A DNA stretch of 64,000 bases from the NCBI GenBank assembly GCA_933228895.1, contig OW121854.1:6203131-6267130 (forward strand), in the 5' to 3' direction. Positions 23,038 to 33,849 of the stretch are shown piece after piece. The notes under the pieces were generated by a model. It saw nothing but the letters and a program-made list of their open reading frames with translations. It was not told where the DNA came from and searched no databases. This DNA comes from Platycnemis pennipes (lineage: Eukaryota > Arthropoda > Insecta > Odonata > Platycnemididae). A program made the translations under genes and the position numbers. Within the stretch, counting starts at the first letter, position 1; each line of letters starts with the position of its first letter.

Positions 23038-23359
23038 CTGGAATGGGTTTGCAGCAATGACCTGGAAGGATATTCCAGGGTGCAATATTGGAGACTGGCT
23101 CGGCGGGGGAAGGAACAGAGTCGATGACAAACAATGACAGCGAGATATAGGACAAAGGTGGTGAAGTTGTGTTTGCGGCGCCACCGTTTGAAAGGCAGGG
23201 CGCCACAGTAGCCAGGGAATGTAGCATCACAGGGTGAAAGGTTATCGTTGAGAAGAGTTTTTGGACAGAAATTGAGTGATTCTTGACGCCGGGCACCCAT
23301 TAGGTTTGCGTCTCTGACTCCCTTCCTTTTTCCCAAAAGGAAGAGGCTACCAAGCAAAC

Positions 23360-24520
23360 AGCAATCAATTCCGTCCTGTTATTCTCGAAACAAAATGTCT
23401 CATCAGACTCATTGAAGAGCACTGGGTAATGCTCTTAAAATTTTTACATGCATTTAATTAAGCTTCCGATGATGTTATGAGCTAATTTATATTTGCAGAA
23501 TCATAAATAATACTCTTGGTGTGAGAAAACCAATTTTAATTTAAAATATGTGACCATAGGGTTTTAGAATGTTATTGCTTGCCCATGTTTCTGGGTGCAC
23601 CTCACAGCGTCCGTCTTATTTCACGTACTCGTTTTCATCCCCTATGGCTTTGGCGCCCAGTTTTCGAAGAGTGTTTAGCGTGATGCATCAAAGGAACTTT
23701 AATAGCTATTTATATCTGGATTGTCACTGATTTAAATATATCTCTAATTCCGCTTGCCTGTTCGTGATTTTTCTCGGGGTGATCTAATGCTTTTGTTCAG
23801 ATCTTATTGAAGGCAGGTGTATAGTTGGATTTCATCATATACCTTGGAGTAAAATTCCGTTAGTTCATGGTCATCATAGCCATGTTAATTTACTATTTCA
23901 CAATACATACTGCGGTGGGAGTTGTGCAAATTTTTTATTGCGCAGTGCGACTGTCATATTTCTAAGGTGCTGGGGCAGTGGGGAGGATATTCGATCCTCC
24001 TCCTCCTCCTATGTAATGATAATTTACATGCATAATTTATCATCCCTAGCTCCTGATATTTTAATGTAAGAGTATTTTACCTTGCTTCTGTAATTAAATA
24101 ATGCCGAAATGACGTATATAGCTCTTAGGTGGGCGTCTTCTGCCCTATTTCTGCTGGAAGAGATTTGAAAGAGGCGTGGCAGCAAATAAGTTAGAGCCTG
24201 TGTCAACGGACCGCGAGAAAATAAAACTACCTTCATTTATTTATTTATGGAAGGAGTGCATCTTCGTTTATATATTTAGGTCATTTAGGAGCTAAAATAA
24301 AAAAAATTGGGGTTTATAATAAAAATAAATAATTGAAGGTGTTCTTAACTCCATTGCCAAATAGTAATATGAGTTTACCATTTTTGACATTATATCCCCG
24401 TAAGAGTCAGCGACCCATTCTTTGCTATAGATTAATGCTTTTTTTCAGTTTCGAGGGTAACTTGTTCTGAAACCCTGAAGGTGAAGGGAAAGTCGCGCTT
24501 CGAAACGTCTCACAGTGCGA
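23360..24520. other. AT-rich non-coding stretch
   Basis: Nothing recognised beyond a short CTC-rich run near 23995-24010. Confidence 0.45.
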
Positions 24521-24524
24521 CCGA

Positions 24525-25065
24525 ATGTTTAAAATATGGTCAAAAGTCCCTAAAATAACCTTTCAAATGTAGTTATTTTTTATATTACATTTTCTTCTCC
24601 GATAATGGCGCGGCCAGGAAATGCATTTTACAGGTATGTAGGTATGAAAATTTGCGCAAAAATCATTGCTAAAATGACAAGGGCGTAGCCTACTTGTGCG
24701 TGTAAGCAAACTCGCAATCAGAACGTCTATTTTAAAGTTGAATTGTACTTCACAAACTGGATCGATTGCAATTTAGTGAAATGCAATCACTTCCTCGCAA
24801 TAAGTAGATATTACGCATATAACTGAGAAGTTTATCAAGACATTTACTAAGGTGTTTTTCATTTTTTAGAGTAAGCAATTTTCAACTTTTTTTCGCGAAA
24901 AATTTGAAGAAAAAATTGAAAAAGTTTATTGCCGTGCATTTCCCCGCCAAATAAATGAATTTTTAGCCAAAGATCTTAGATATTGATTGATGAGAAAATA
25001 TTCTGCTCTTTTGCAGCGCAATAGGATATTATTAAAGAAAATATGTGCTACACTTAGGCTATCAC
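24525..25065 (+). repeat. Diverged direct duplication, copy 1
   Basis: Shared landmarks with the second copy, about 1165 bp downstream: GGTCAAAAGT near the start, CACTTCCTCGCAATAAGTAG with GATATTACG, AGATCTTAGATATTGATTGA, and AAATATTCTGCTCTTTTGCA near the end. Many substitutions and small indels separate the copies. No open frame is conserved between them. Confidence 0.7.
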
Positions 25066-25689
25066 GTTGCGCGGGTTGCATACTGCATGAAATTACTCCA
25101 TTACTTGGTCCGCTCAATCGAGTCACATTTACCCTAGTTTGGGGGGGGTTAAGTGACGGTTGTTTCATTTTCAATCGTATAGACTTGTACAATACACGTT
25201 TTACACATAGTATCGGGAAACGCGTCCCATTAACCTAAAATGTTTGCAGTGTGGTCCTCTGAAATGGCGTTGATAGCATGATGCTAGACTTGTTTTGACG
25301 CATCAATTCAATCATCTTTTGCTTACATTTGAAGCTCAAAAGAACAACTCACATGTATCCTAAACATAATTTTGTGTACTCCGAACAGTATTCCGTCAAT
25401 AAAGGAATTTGTTCTTTTCTCACAACAAACCTCTCCCGTTGAACACCAAGACCTTAAAACAGTTGCTTCTTCCTCTGTTGCACTAATTTCTCTTGGAGAG
25501 GTTTCGTTTTTTATTTGAAAACCCGACCTACGATTCCGAAGTAATTAGATATTTTTGCATCAACCGTCTGCTATAATGACTGATTAATAGTCCAATGTCG
25601 ACGTGTAGGTGCAAGAAAATATGCGCAGAGGTAATAGTGTACCTATATATTGTGGTTGGATGCCAGTAGCCATTAAGTAAATTTCTATA

Positions 25690-26225
25690 GCCGAAAATGT
25701 GGTCAAAAGTACCTAAGATTAACTTTCAAACCTAGTCTTTCCGTATACTATGCTGTCTTTCCTGATAATTTCCCAGCCTGGAGATGTATTTAACCGGTAG
25801 GGAGGCGTGAATGTGTACCCATAATTCAGTGTCGAAGTGACCAGAGCACAGCCCAATCGTATCGTGGAAGCAAACCCACAATGTTTAGTTCTACTTTGTA
25901 AGTTCAACCTTGATTCTCCAAGAGAATCGATTTTAATTATGTGGAATGGAAGCACTTCCTCACAGTAGATATTACGTATATAATTGAATAGTTTGTGAAA
26001 CGAATTTCTTTTACGATATTTATTTTGTTGACCATGCATATTTATTGACATTTTTTCAAGAAAATTGCGAATAAAAAATAGAAAATTTGTATTTCAGGAT
26101 ATTACCCTACTAAATATGTTACATCAATCTGTATTCAGAGATCTTAGCCATCTATTGATATAAAATATTCTGCTCTATATTAGCACAAAACGTATTTTTT
26201 AAACAAAATAGTCCAACGCTTTCGC
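25690..26225 (+). repeat. Diverged direct duplication, copy 2
   Basis: Counterpart of 24525-25065, with matching landmarks GGTCAAAAGTACC, GCACTTCCTCACAGTAGATA, AGATCTTAGCCATCTATTGA and AAATATTCTGCTCTATATTA. The order and spacing are preserved over about 540 bp. It could be an old tandem duplication or two copies of an uncharacterised repeat family. Confidence 0.7.
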
Positions 26226-26834
26226 GTCCACGTTCCACGCAACGACACGCATACGTGCCATAAAATCGGTTCAGCGGCATGGCATAGTCATAGTCATTTT
26301 GACTAAATTAATTTCACGTAAAAGAGCTGCGTAGGTTTATAAACATTTTTACATGAACAAATAACATTTTTGCGATGCACGTGATTTTCAAAGTTATTAA
26401 AATGTATGTAGGTACTAAATAGTAACCTTGCATGGTACATAGATATCAGTAAAATTATATGCAAACAAATGTATTCACAACGGTAGTCATTATAATGTAT
26501 AGCCAATATTTAAATTTATACCTATACACATGTATAACTATGCACATGTGTATTAATAACTCTGTAGGGAGATTTTATTAATAAATCAATTTATATGTAT
26601 TCTTAATGTGTCATAAACAGATCGGATTATAACCTTGCGAGGTGATATTATTACGGGAGGCTGGAAATATCCTGCATTTACCGCCAAGTGCGGCATTAGC
26701 GCTGGATGGGGTTCACCTTTGGTCGTGGCTTCCTCGAAGCCCTTTCTACGTTGCGTTGCCATCCTTGATGGACCGCAAGGGCTCAAAATCTAGTACCTTG
26801 AACCTCGGTAAAATTTCCATGTAAATTAAGAATC

Positions 26835-27015
26835 CTGGGTAGCGAAGTGGTCTGCAGTGGTCTGGAAAACCAAAGGTCTGTGGTTCTAGGGGTGTGCTTG
26901 GATCGCTTGGGATTGATTCCGGTGCGTAACTAAGAACTCAGTCGTATGTTTTTACATTGTGTTCGGGATTATTCAGTACCGGAATCAATCTCGAACGATT
27001 CAAGCACACCCCCCC
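26835..27015 (+). mobile_element. tRNA-derived SINE-like unit with 35-bp inverted arms
   Basis: GTAGCGAAGTGGTCTGCAGT resembles a tRNA A box and GTGGTTCTAGGGG a degenerate B box. It runs directly into GGGGTGTGCTTGGATCGCTT, then GATTGATTCCGGT. An inverted copy of that arm (ACCGGAATCAATCTCGAACG, then ATTCAAGCACACCCCC) follows about 60 bp downstream at about 26980-27017. A Pol III-type head fused to a long hairpin is unusual for a SINE body. Confidence 0.45.
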
Positions 27016-27625
27016 TGGTGAATGAAAATTCAATCAATGGTTGATCCCATGATTGGCATAGTATGATATCAATCATTGTTGGCATAATGATTTTAGCCAA
27101 CTGTTGCTCGCTTATCTCTCAACCGAAGGCCACCCAAGGCTAGTCAGGTATCACGTTAGACAACCCAGCGCTCAAAATTCCCGTAAATAGTAACCTTTCT
27201 TTGTATGTACCTGTCTAGACCACATACAGCGGGTCCTGTGACTAGTGCGCCGGGTTACTGCGGAAATCCTCCCAGGTCGCCGCGCTTCTTCATGCATCAC
27301 GGCTCCTTTTTCATGTCCAGCAGCAAGAAGCAACCTCCTCTTCCGTCCGCACCCGGCTGTGGATCCAAAAAGAGGCGGGTGTGTCGTGGGAGCGGCTGTT
27401 GACGGGTGTGGGTGCCCGTGGAAGGAGCGATGTTTACATGCTCAAAGTGGAGATGGGACGGATAATGCGGGAAGAGCGAGTGCGCTGCCTTTGACATTCA
27501 TTATCCCGTTATCGCGCGAAACCGCCCCCTCCACCCCCTCGTCACTCCACCCCCAACGGGGGCGACAGTTGCTACTCACGTGTGCCCGCACCGGACTCGA
27601 CGGTGTTCCATGTCTCCAGCAGAAA

Positions 27626-27633
27626 TATAAAAG
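27626..27633 (+). promoter_or_regulatory. TATA-box candidate in a CpG-rich stretch
   Basis: TATAAAAG lies at the downstream edge of a GC- and CpG-rich block (about 27230-27620), consistent with a plus-strand promoter starting near 27655-27665. No classical initiator (TCAGT) is visible there, and no recognisable coding exon follows within 300 bp. Weak support. Confidence 0.25.
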
Positions 27634-27953
27634 CGCTGGTGGTGAAAAGAGGCGGAGGGCAACACGTAGCTGCCGTGTGTGTTTTTGTCGCTATCTTAAA
27701 AGCAACTAGTCGAGAAGTGGTTCTGGAAAATAAGTTCTTTGGTTCCATGCCGCTGCATACGTATGAATGCTCAGATAGTGTGTATCTGTGTGACCCCCAC
27801 TGAGTTATTTTATGCTTAGTCTCAAATCAAAGAAAAGAAAAAAAAAAAGTATTTCGTGCAGGAATTTGACTGCACGATTCTACGACACTACAAGGTTTTA
27901 TCGAGTCCAGAACACAAATGCAATAAATCACTCGTTTCTAATATCTTTATTTT

Positions 27954-29459
27954 TGACAAATAAATTGGAAAAAAAATCCAATGGCCATAAAATTGGCAAC
28001 CCTCGTCAAGGACAAATTGCTGTGTTGGTTTGCTGGAGGGTCAATTCCACAGCAGGGACCAACTACAGCCTCTCAACCAGAAAAGCCTCCTGTGGTGGTT
28101 TACGGGAATGTTACTTCCTCGTCAGTGACACAACCACAGACATACACACACTCACCCAAATGGGATCATTCACAGGGCTGATGGGACCCTGATCAGGATG
28201 TATCTATATCTACGACATACCCTGCAAGCCACCTCTAGTGCGTCTGGCAGGGGGTGCATCCACGCCAGGAACAATGACACAACAAACAAAAATGAACACT
28301 ACAAAGTAAACACTACAAAGTAAACACTACACCTTTAAAAGTAATTGGGGAAAAAAGAAGAAAAACTACCAAATCCCAATCATGTAGGACACACCCATGA
28401 ATACCATGCATGCCTTGAAACCCGACACCAATTTCATAGATACTCATGCATACAAAAAAAGGCATTGCATGCAAGTCACACGTTGATTTGAACATGCAGG
28501 TAATAAAAAAAAACTATCGACTTACTCTGAATATTACCTCTATAATTATTACCCATTTACGCGATGTTTAACGTTCTGATCAAGAATCGTACGAGGAAAA
28601 AAGGACATATTAAACCTGTCCGTCCTGCAATCTATCTCCTTTTATTAGAATTATTGAGCCTACCATAGTAAGTCGGAGCCAGCAATATATGATTAACGTC
28701 ATTAATAAAATGTCCCTGCTTAAATTTTCCCAGAAGATTAAGTCTATAATTCAGCCTGCGTTGTGTCAGCGATTCCCATCCCAATTACCAGACACACTGC
28801 TTTCCCTATCGTAACACCCTTTTACATATCTCGCCGCTCTTCTTTGTACTCGATCTAATTCGTAAATTAAGCCTGCTTCATAAGGGTCCCATAAAGGATG
28901 CCTGGGTTATGAACGCAAACACACTCACAAGCACTCAGAAAAAACACTCACTCACGCACTCAAATGGGCACACCTTCTGGGAGAATAGAGCTCAAAACGA
29001 GGGTAGTCAATGTGGAAGTATAAAACAAGGATGTGCGTCGGATATGCGAATATCCTTCCACATTGAAAATCGCCGCATTGACGCAATCCTCCCACATTGA
29101 CTACGCTCTTTTTGAGCTCTATTCTCCCAGAAGGTGTGAGGCCCATTTGAGTGTGTGAGTGGGTGTTTTTCTTAGTGCTTGCGAGTGTTTTTGCGTTCAT
29201 AAACCAGGCATCCTGACCAGGGCCCCATCGACCCTGTGAATTATCCAAATTGGGTTGAGTGTGTGTGTCTCTGTGGTTGTGTCACTAACGACGAAGTAAC
29301 ATTCCCGTGAACCACCACAGGAGGGTTTTCTGGTTGAGAGGCAGTAGTTGGTCACTGCTGTGGAATTGACCCTCCCGCAAACCAACACAGCAATTTGTCT
29401 TTCAAAAGGGTTGCCAACTTTACGGCCATTGGAGAATTTTATTTTACATTTATTTGTCA
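27954..29459. mobile_element. Foldback (long inverted-repeat) element, interrupted by a LINE
   Basis: The left arm runs 27954-28200 and resumes at 28901-29018. The right arm runs 29459 back to about 29055. Matching segments include ACAAATTGCTGTGTTGGTTT, GAGGGTCAATTCCACAGCAG, GTGACACAACCACAGA and CACCTTCTGGGAGAATAGAG on the left and their reverse complements on the right. Arms total about 370-400 bp and look roughly 85-90 percent identical by eye. The central loop is short and itself palindromic (TCAATGTGGAAG and CTTCCACATTGA). No transposase is present. The outer ends begin TGACAAATAAAT. Confidence 0.8.
28201..28894 (-). mobile_element. Nested LINE copy with 6-bp target duplication and RT C-terminus
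   Basis: A 694-bp, 5'-truncated LINE in minus sense lies between two copies of AGGATG (28195-28200 and 28895-28900). Its 3' end carries the family hairpin (CCCTGCAAGCCACCTCTAGT on the plus strand). Its 5' end reads, on the minus strand, WDPYEAG and LIYELDRVQRRAARYVKG, then SGNWDGNR. This is the C-terminal end of a CR1/L2/Jockey-type reverse transcriptase. The insertion splits the left arm of the foldback element and so is younger than it. Confidence 0.8.
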
Positions 29460-29461
29460 CT

Positions 29462-30450
29462 TTTAAGAGGCCGTGGAGCTCACCTCCTTAGACTTTATTT
29501 TTATATTATAAAGGCTACAAATGAATTCATGGAAGAGGGGACTTATTGATTTTTGGCCCTGTTATTTTTTTTAACATGATGAATATGTCGATAGGTGGAG
29601 TGGCATAAGGGTGGAGAAAAAGGTACGGTTTCCATGGAGAGAGAAAGTTAACTACTAAAGAAAGCACAAGGGATGTTCAGTTGAATATTTCCGGCCGCCT
29701 AAAGCTCAAAAACGAGCTATATGAATCGCAGCGGCCTGGAAGACAGAATGAGGAAAACCCGAAATTTTGCAGGCTTACGAACTCTGTACAGACTGTACCA
29801 TTGATTATGTGTCATTTTTGACCCATTAGTTTTCGGCACTTCCGTCAGCGTTGTGTTGAGTTACGCACAAGGATAGAAAAAGATCGCATATTTCGATTCG
29901 ACCTCTTTGCAGCCCCGATTCACTCTTATGCACCGCGTAACTTAGTTTGTGGGCTTTCTGGGTCAGACGATTGTTTTGTCGAAAACGGAAGTGGTTAGCA
30001 CATAGTGTTTCTCATGCCCAAGAACCCGTTATTAAAATGTTAGCAAATAAATTCAGAATTTTTTTACTTTAATTTTTTTAGCGTTGAACTTTATAAGGTG
30101 AATTTGGTTTTTCGCTTGAACCCCCATTCTGCCCCAGTCTATCACTCCCTATTATTTTACCAATCCACTCGATAAATCCCGGTGGCATGTTGTTTCCTGA
30201 GCCAAAAAATTCTTTTTTTAACGCCGTTTTGTTTACCGCTGCCTCCTAAAATACAACATTTCAGCGGAACAGACACATTTACATGTGACAGGTGGGGAAA
30301 CTTACGTTTAAAGTATTGCAGATTTCGTGTACCACTCTCGTTTTTGGATTGGAACACTTTTGTGTACCAATTTTATCCAATATTTTCTGTAGCACCACTA
30401 GCTTGTTCTAACTAACTAGTCTTAGCTCCTTTGTTCCACTTGTCCATACA
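29462..30450. other. Non-coding stretch
   Basis: Nothing recognised. Confidence 0.45.
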
Positions 30451-30456
30451 ATTGAG

Positions 30457-30502
30457 CCATGAGGGACGTATAACCGGTTGTCTGGTTATACGTCCCTCAT
30501 GG
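30457..30502. repeat. Perfect 19-bp hairpin with 8-nt loop
   Basis: CCATGAGGGACGTATAACC (30457-30475) and GGTTATACGTCCCTCATGG (30484-30502) are exact inverted copies around GGTTGTCT. A perfect short stem without flanking arms suggests a recent origin or a selected structure. Confidence 0.9.
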
Positions 30503-30509
30503 GGTAGCT

Positions 30510-32480
30510 TTTTCAAGTAGAATCATTTACCGATTATTGCATTGTAACTTGTTATTGTACTGTATTGATGTATGTTATACATACATTTGTGAATGTGTCT
30601 GATTTTGAATTTTCCACTTTGACAGCGCCAATTTCATAAACTAGTATATCTCAGCTTTCGTTTTTCATAACTCAATATGGCGGCCACAAATAAAGTGAAA
30701 TACATTTATTCTACTTATCTCTTGCCCATGTTGAATTTTTTTCTGTTCATGTACAGAGTATTTTGTACTGAAGGAGGTACTTCATTATAATTCAGGACGT
30801 AATAAGATTTTTTCAATCTCCCAATTTACAACTCTACACATAGGGGGACTATAAATATTTCAAGAAAATTAACGATAATTAAAAAATTTCAACATTTAAA
30901 TACAATTGTCATATGTGCCCTCAAAAAGTCGAGATAATTTTTTCATAGGCCAGGCATTTTTCAGGACCGAACAGGTTAGTATCACACATTTTTATGTAAG
31001 AGTTAATCCCGGTTCACAGGGTGCGTTTTTCCGGGATTGATTCCTTGCTGTGGAGTGCTGATGGGTGCCATGGGTGCTCGCTTGCTGGAAACGCTGACTG
31101 CTGTCCGGCTACCCTGACGGCTAGCTTGCTTGATTTCGAGCTGATGGCTATTGTTGCCGGCCAGTCATCGTTCATCTTTGCATCACGTGATCAAAATAAA
31201 GGTTCTGCCTGGTTTTGCTTTTAATAGCATTTCAAGGTCGATATTGTGTTTAAAAATGAGTGCAAATCTATAGGCTAGGGATCAAGTTGTGGTTCTTATC
31301 GAAGCATATTGAGACGAAACTTGTTTATATGCAGTTCGTAATCGGAACTATCACAGTAAACATCTTCGTGTTGAGGCTCTGAGAAGAGTGAGCAAGGAGG
31401 ATAAAACTCCTGCTACGTGTGAACCATCAGCGAAGCCAGGTTAGCGGCCACCTTCGTCGCCCACTGAGTATAGCACGCACGAAATCCAGCAAGCTAGCAC
31501 TCAAGGAAAAACTCGTCGCGTGAACTGGGCATTACTTGAGCCCCGTTATCGTTTTTCTGGGGGAAGTTGGTGCTGTGTTTTTCGTCGGACAGGTAGTGGA
31601 AGAGCTCAAGTGAGGTTAACCTTCGAGCATTGATCATACACACGTGCTCAGGTGTAAGCAGGTGCAGTGGCGGATGCAGTCGTTGTGGACCGGCGAGGTC
31701 CCATCCCCCGAAGACGGGCGAGGAGGAAATCCACCCCCTTTCCTCCCCGCAGAGCATTGCGAGCCGCTTTGCATCGAGCAGCTCTCCACTCCACCGTCGG
31801 AGGTTTACGGGAGGAAAGGGAGTCCGCTCGGCGTCTGGACCCCCTTTGATGAGCTGCGGGAGTGGAGTACTCCTCCCGTTTCCCTCGGCCGGACGGCAAA
31901 GAGGGCGAATTAGGGCCGGCCGGCACCGCAGCCGACGCTGCACTGTCTGCCGGCCAACTACGCCGCTCCCTCCAAATAATGAAATAAGGAATAAGGGAGA
32001 CGGGGGGGGATAGAGGAACGGTTTAATCAGGACGAATCCTCTGGGGATTCTCTTTTCGAGACGGATGGAGATTAATGATGCTCTTAAAGGGATAAGTACA
32101 GCCTCGTCTCTTTTTCCATTCGGAGTCACTAACGGGAGAAGGGAGTTCTTGCCTTTCTTACCTCTCTGAGGATATTTCGAGAGGGGTAGATTGCACAAAA
32201 GAGAGGAGCAGGGAAACGAATCTTTCATCTTCGGGAGGGAACCTTAATGGAAAGATATTTCGAACCCAAGGAAGAAATCATTTTATTCTGCTTCAAAGAG
32301 AGCTTTGCATTAATATATAAGTAATATATGTATAGATTGCTCGTTGAAAAATAATGACTGCTTATAGGGGAGGCTCTTTTCAGGTTCATGGCTTAATAAT
32401 GGCCCTCCTCAAGCTTGATGAGTCTGTTAATATCTTGCTTGGTAACATACGCAGTTATAAACAGCAGCTATAAGATTAAC
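30510..32480. other. Non-coding; CpG-rich block at about 31640-31990
   Basis: The GC-rich segment keeps three or more frames open on both strands at once, including a 244-codon minus-strand frame (31494-32228) without an ATG start. That is the signature of base composition, not of a gene. It may be a promoter/CpG island or an unidentified exon; I see no splice pair or motif that decides. Confidence 0.4.
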
Positions 32481-32493
32481 CCTCCAGTTTTTC

Positions 32494-32659
32494 ACGAATG
32501 CAAGATATTCCACAGAGAAAAAATACTTTCGCCTTGACCGGGACTCGAACCCGGACTCCCTGATTTCCGGCCAGGTGCTCTATCAGTTGCGCTGCCAAGG
32601 CGTCCTCTTTCTCTGTGGAAATTCCGATTTTTTCTCTGTGGAATATCTTGCATTCGTGC
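32494..32659 (-). mobile_element. tRNA-like sequence enclosed in perfect 32-bp inverted repeats
   Basis: The left arm 32494-32525 (CACGAATGCAAGATATTCCA, then CAGAGAAAAAAT) and right arm 32628-32659 are exact reverse complements. A partial extra copy of the arm (TTTCTCTGTGGAAATTCCGA) sits between the tRNA-like part and the right arm. The unit is also flanked by similar sequences CCTCCAGTTTTTCACGA and CCTCCAGTTTTTTACGA about 235 bp apart (near 32483 and 32719). It could be a SINE whose head and tail pair, or a small inverted-repeat transposon that captured a tRNA-like gene. Confidence 0.75.
32532..32602 (-). ncRNA. tRNA-like cloverleaf, class I, formal anticodon GGA
   Basis: The 71-nt minus-strand sequence folds with a 7-bp acceptor stem (GCCTTGG/TCAAGGC), a D arm with one mismatch, a 5-bp anticodon stem (CCTGG/TCAGG) and a T arm with a perfect B box (GGTTCGAGTCC). 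The anticodon loop CCGGAAA would give GGA (Ser). However, position 33 is C instead of the invariant U, and there is no long variable arm as expected for tRNA-Ser. No CCA is encoded, as normal for eukaryotes. It is more likely a tRNA-derived repeat than a working tRNA. Confidence 0.65.
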
Positions 32660-32886
32660 ATCTCAGCGGGTAACTCCGTTAAAGTTTTCGCGGCTAGCTC
32701 GCGAGCATTGAATTTGTCCTCCAGTTTTTTACGAGTTTGACGAAAAGAATACGGAGGATATTTATGAAAACCACAGGAATGACGATAGTAATTTCATTTT
32801 AATTCTGCATGGAGTGAGCAATAGTTGTCAGAGGAGGCATACAATTGAGAAACTGTTTGGCTAATGTTCTCACCCAATTTCACTTA

Positions 32887-32929
32887 TTTGCATTTTGCAT
32901 TTTCGCATTTTGCATTTTTGCATTTTGCA
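32887..32929. repeat. TTTTGCA-type microsatellite
   Basis: Six imperfect repeats of GCATTTT/GCATTTTT lie between 32887 and 32929. Confidence 0.85.
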
Positions 32930-33039
32930 GGGAGCAGTGACAGCTTTCCACAAATGAGATTCTCCATCGTTCTATCAATTATCAATCCCTATAGAAGACA
33001 TATTAATAGTTTTCTTGTATGACTTAGTATCGCATGCAC

Positions 33040-33845
33040 CTACATCTAGGTAATACCTTCCGAGTCACCTAGAGGTCGTGTGGCAGGGAGTGAAAATGAC
33101 CATGAGTACACTACTGACATGCGACAAAGAGCTACAATGATACAACTACATCGAAAGTTATGTTTAAGAATCACGTGCCACTAGATGGTTAGTTTAGTAA
33201 CGACGTTATTACTGGTTAGAAATATTTTCTTTAATATATTTGTCTGTATTTACCGATCATGCATTAGTGATATTAAAAGATTCTTTATGCACCTCAGACT
33301 AATCCAACCATATTTTACCTACGTATCATTTCGTATTCATACGTGCATGATGCATGTATTCAATACCAACCCCTTTATTACTATCTAGATGTTAACATTC
33401 CAGTTACATGTGACCGTATTATGTAGTATGTTTCCATTTAGTAGCTTGATTGCATGTCAGTAGTGCATGTTTGGTGATCTTCACCCCCTGCTACACGCCC
33501 TCGTGGTCGCCTGCAGGATATTGCGTGGTTTTAGATGTAGATGCATTTGCTATGCTGCCCATTGTGTTGAAAAATGGCATTTAAAATCCATCGGTACAAC
33601 AATCTCTAACCTTGTTGATCTGATCAAACTTAGCATAATACGCAAAGGTTCTTCATGTACTACATCTAACGTCATTTCTTAACGAAAAAGCTTCAAATTT
33701 ACTGAAATGAATTAGCTTAATTATTAACCTGCGTTCTGATAGCAATTCCCATCCCAATTCTTCTATTAAACTCGTAATACTAATACAATGAACACAACGG
33801 TCTTTAACGAATGTTGTTGATCTCCTTTGCGAACGCTCTATTTTA
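33040..33845 (-). mobile_element. LINE 3' part with RT C-terminus, host of a nested copy (subfamily B)
   Basis: Minus-sense copy with the family hairpin at about 33055-33098. Its body continues to about 33331 and resumes at 33544 after an inserted copy of its own family. At its upstream end the minus strand reads ERSQRRSTTFVKDRC, then CISITSLIEELGWELLSERR, a typical C-terminal segment of a LINE reverse transcriptase (QRR...SVTSLL..LGW..L..RR). Truncated and non-functional. Confidence 0.75.
33332..33543 (+). mobile_element. LINE 3'-end copy inserted inside another copy
   Basis: A 212-bp plus-sense, 5'-truncated copy (subfamily B) with 3' sequence CTTCACCCCCTGCTACACGC and tail TTTTAGATGTAGATG. 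It is flanked by CATTT on both sides (33327-33331 and 33544-33548). Removing it rejoins the host copy at the point where the 57.2-kb copy reads TTTGCTATGCTGCC, which supports a clean insertion. Confidence 0.7.
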
Positions 33846-33849
33846 TTTG

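Noticed and set aside
31494..32228. 244-codon minus-strand open frame
   Set aside because: No ATG start, no known motif, and several other frames on both strands are open over the same GC-rich segment. Base composition explains it.
32532..32602. Functional tRNA-Ser(GGA)
   Set aside because: C instead of U at position 33, no long variable arm as required for tRNA-Ser, a mismatch in the D stem, and location inside an inverted-repeat unit point to a tRNA-derived repeat.
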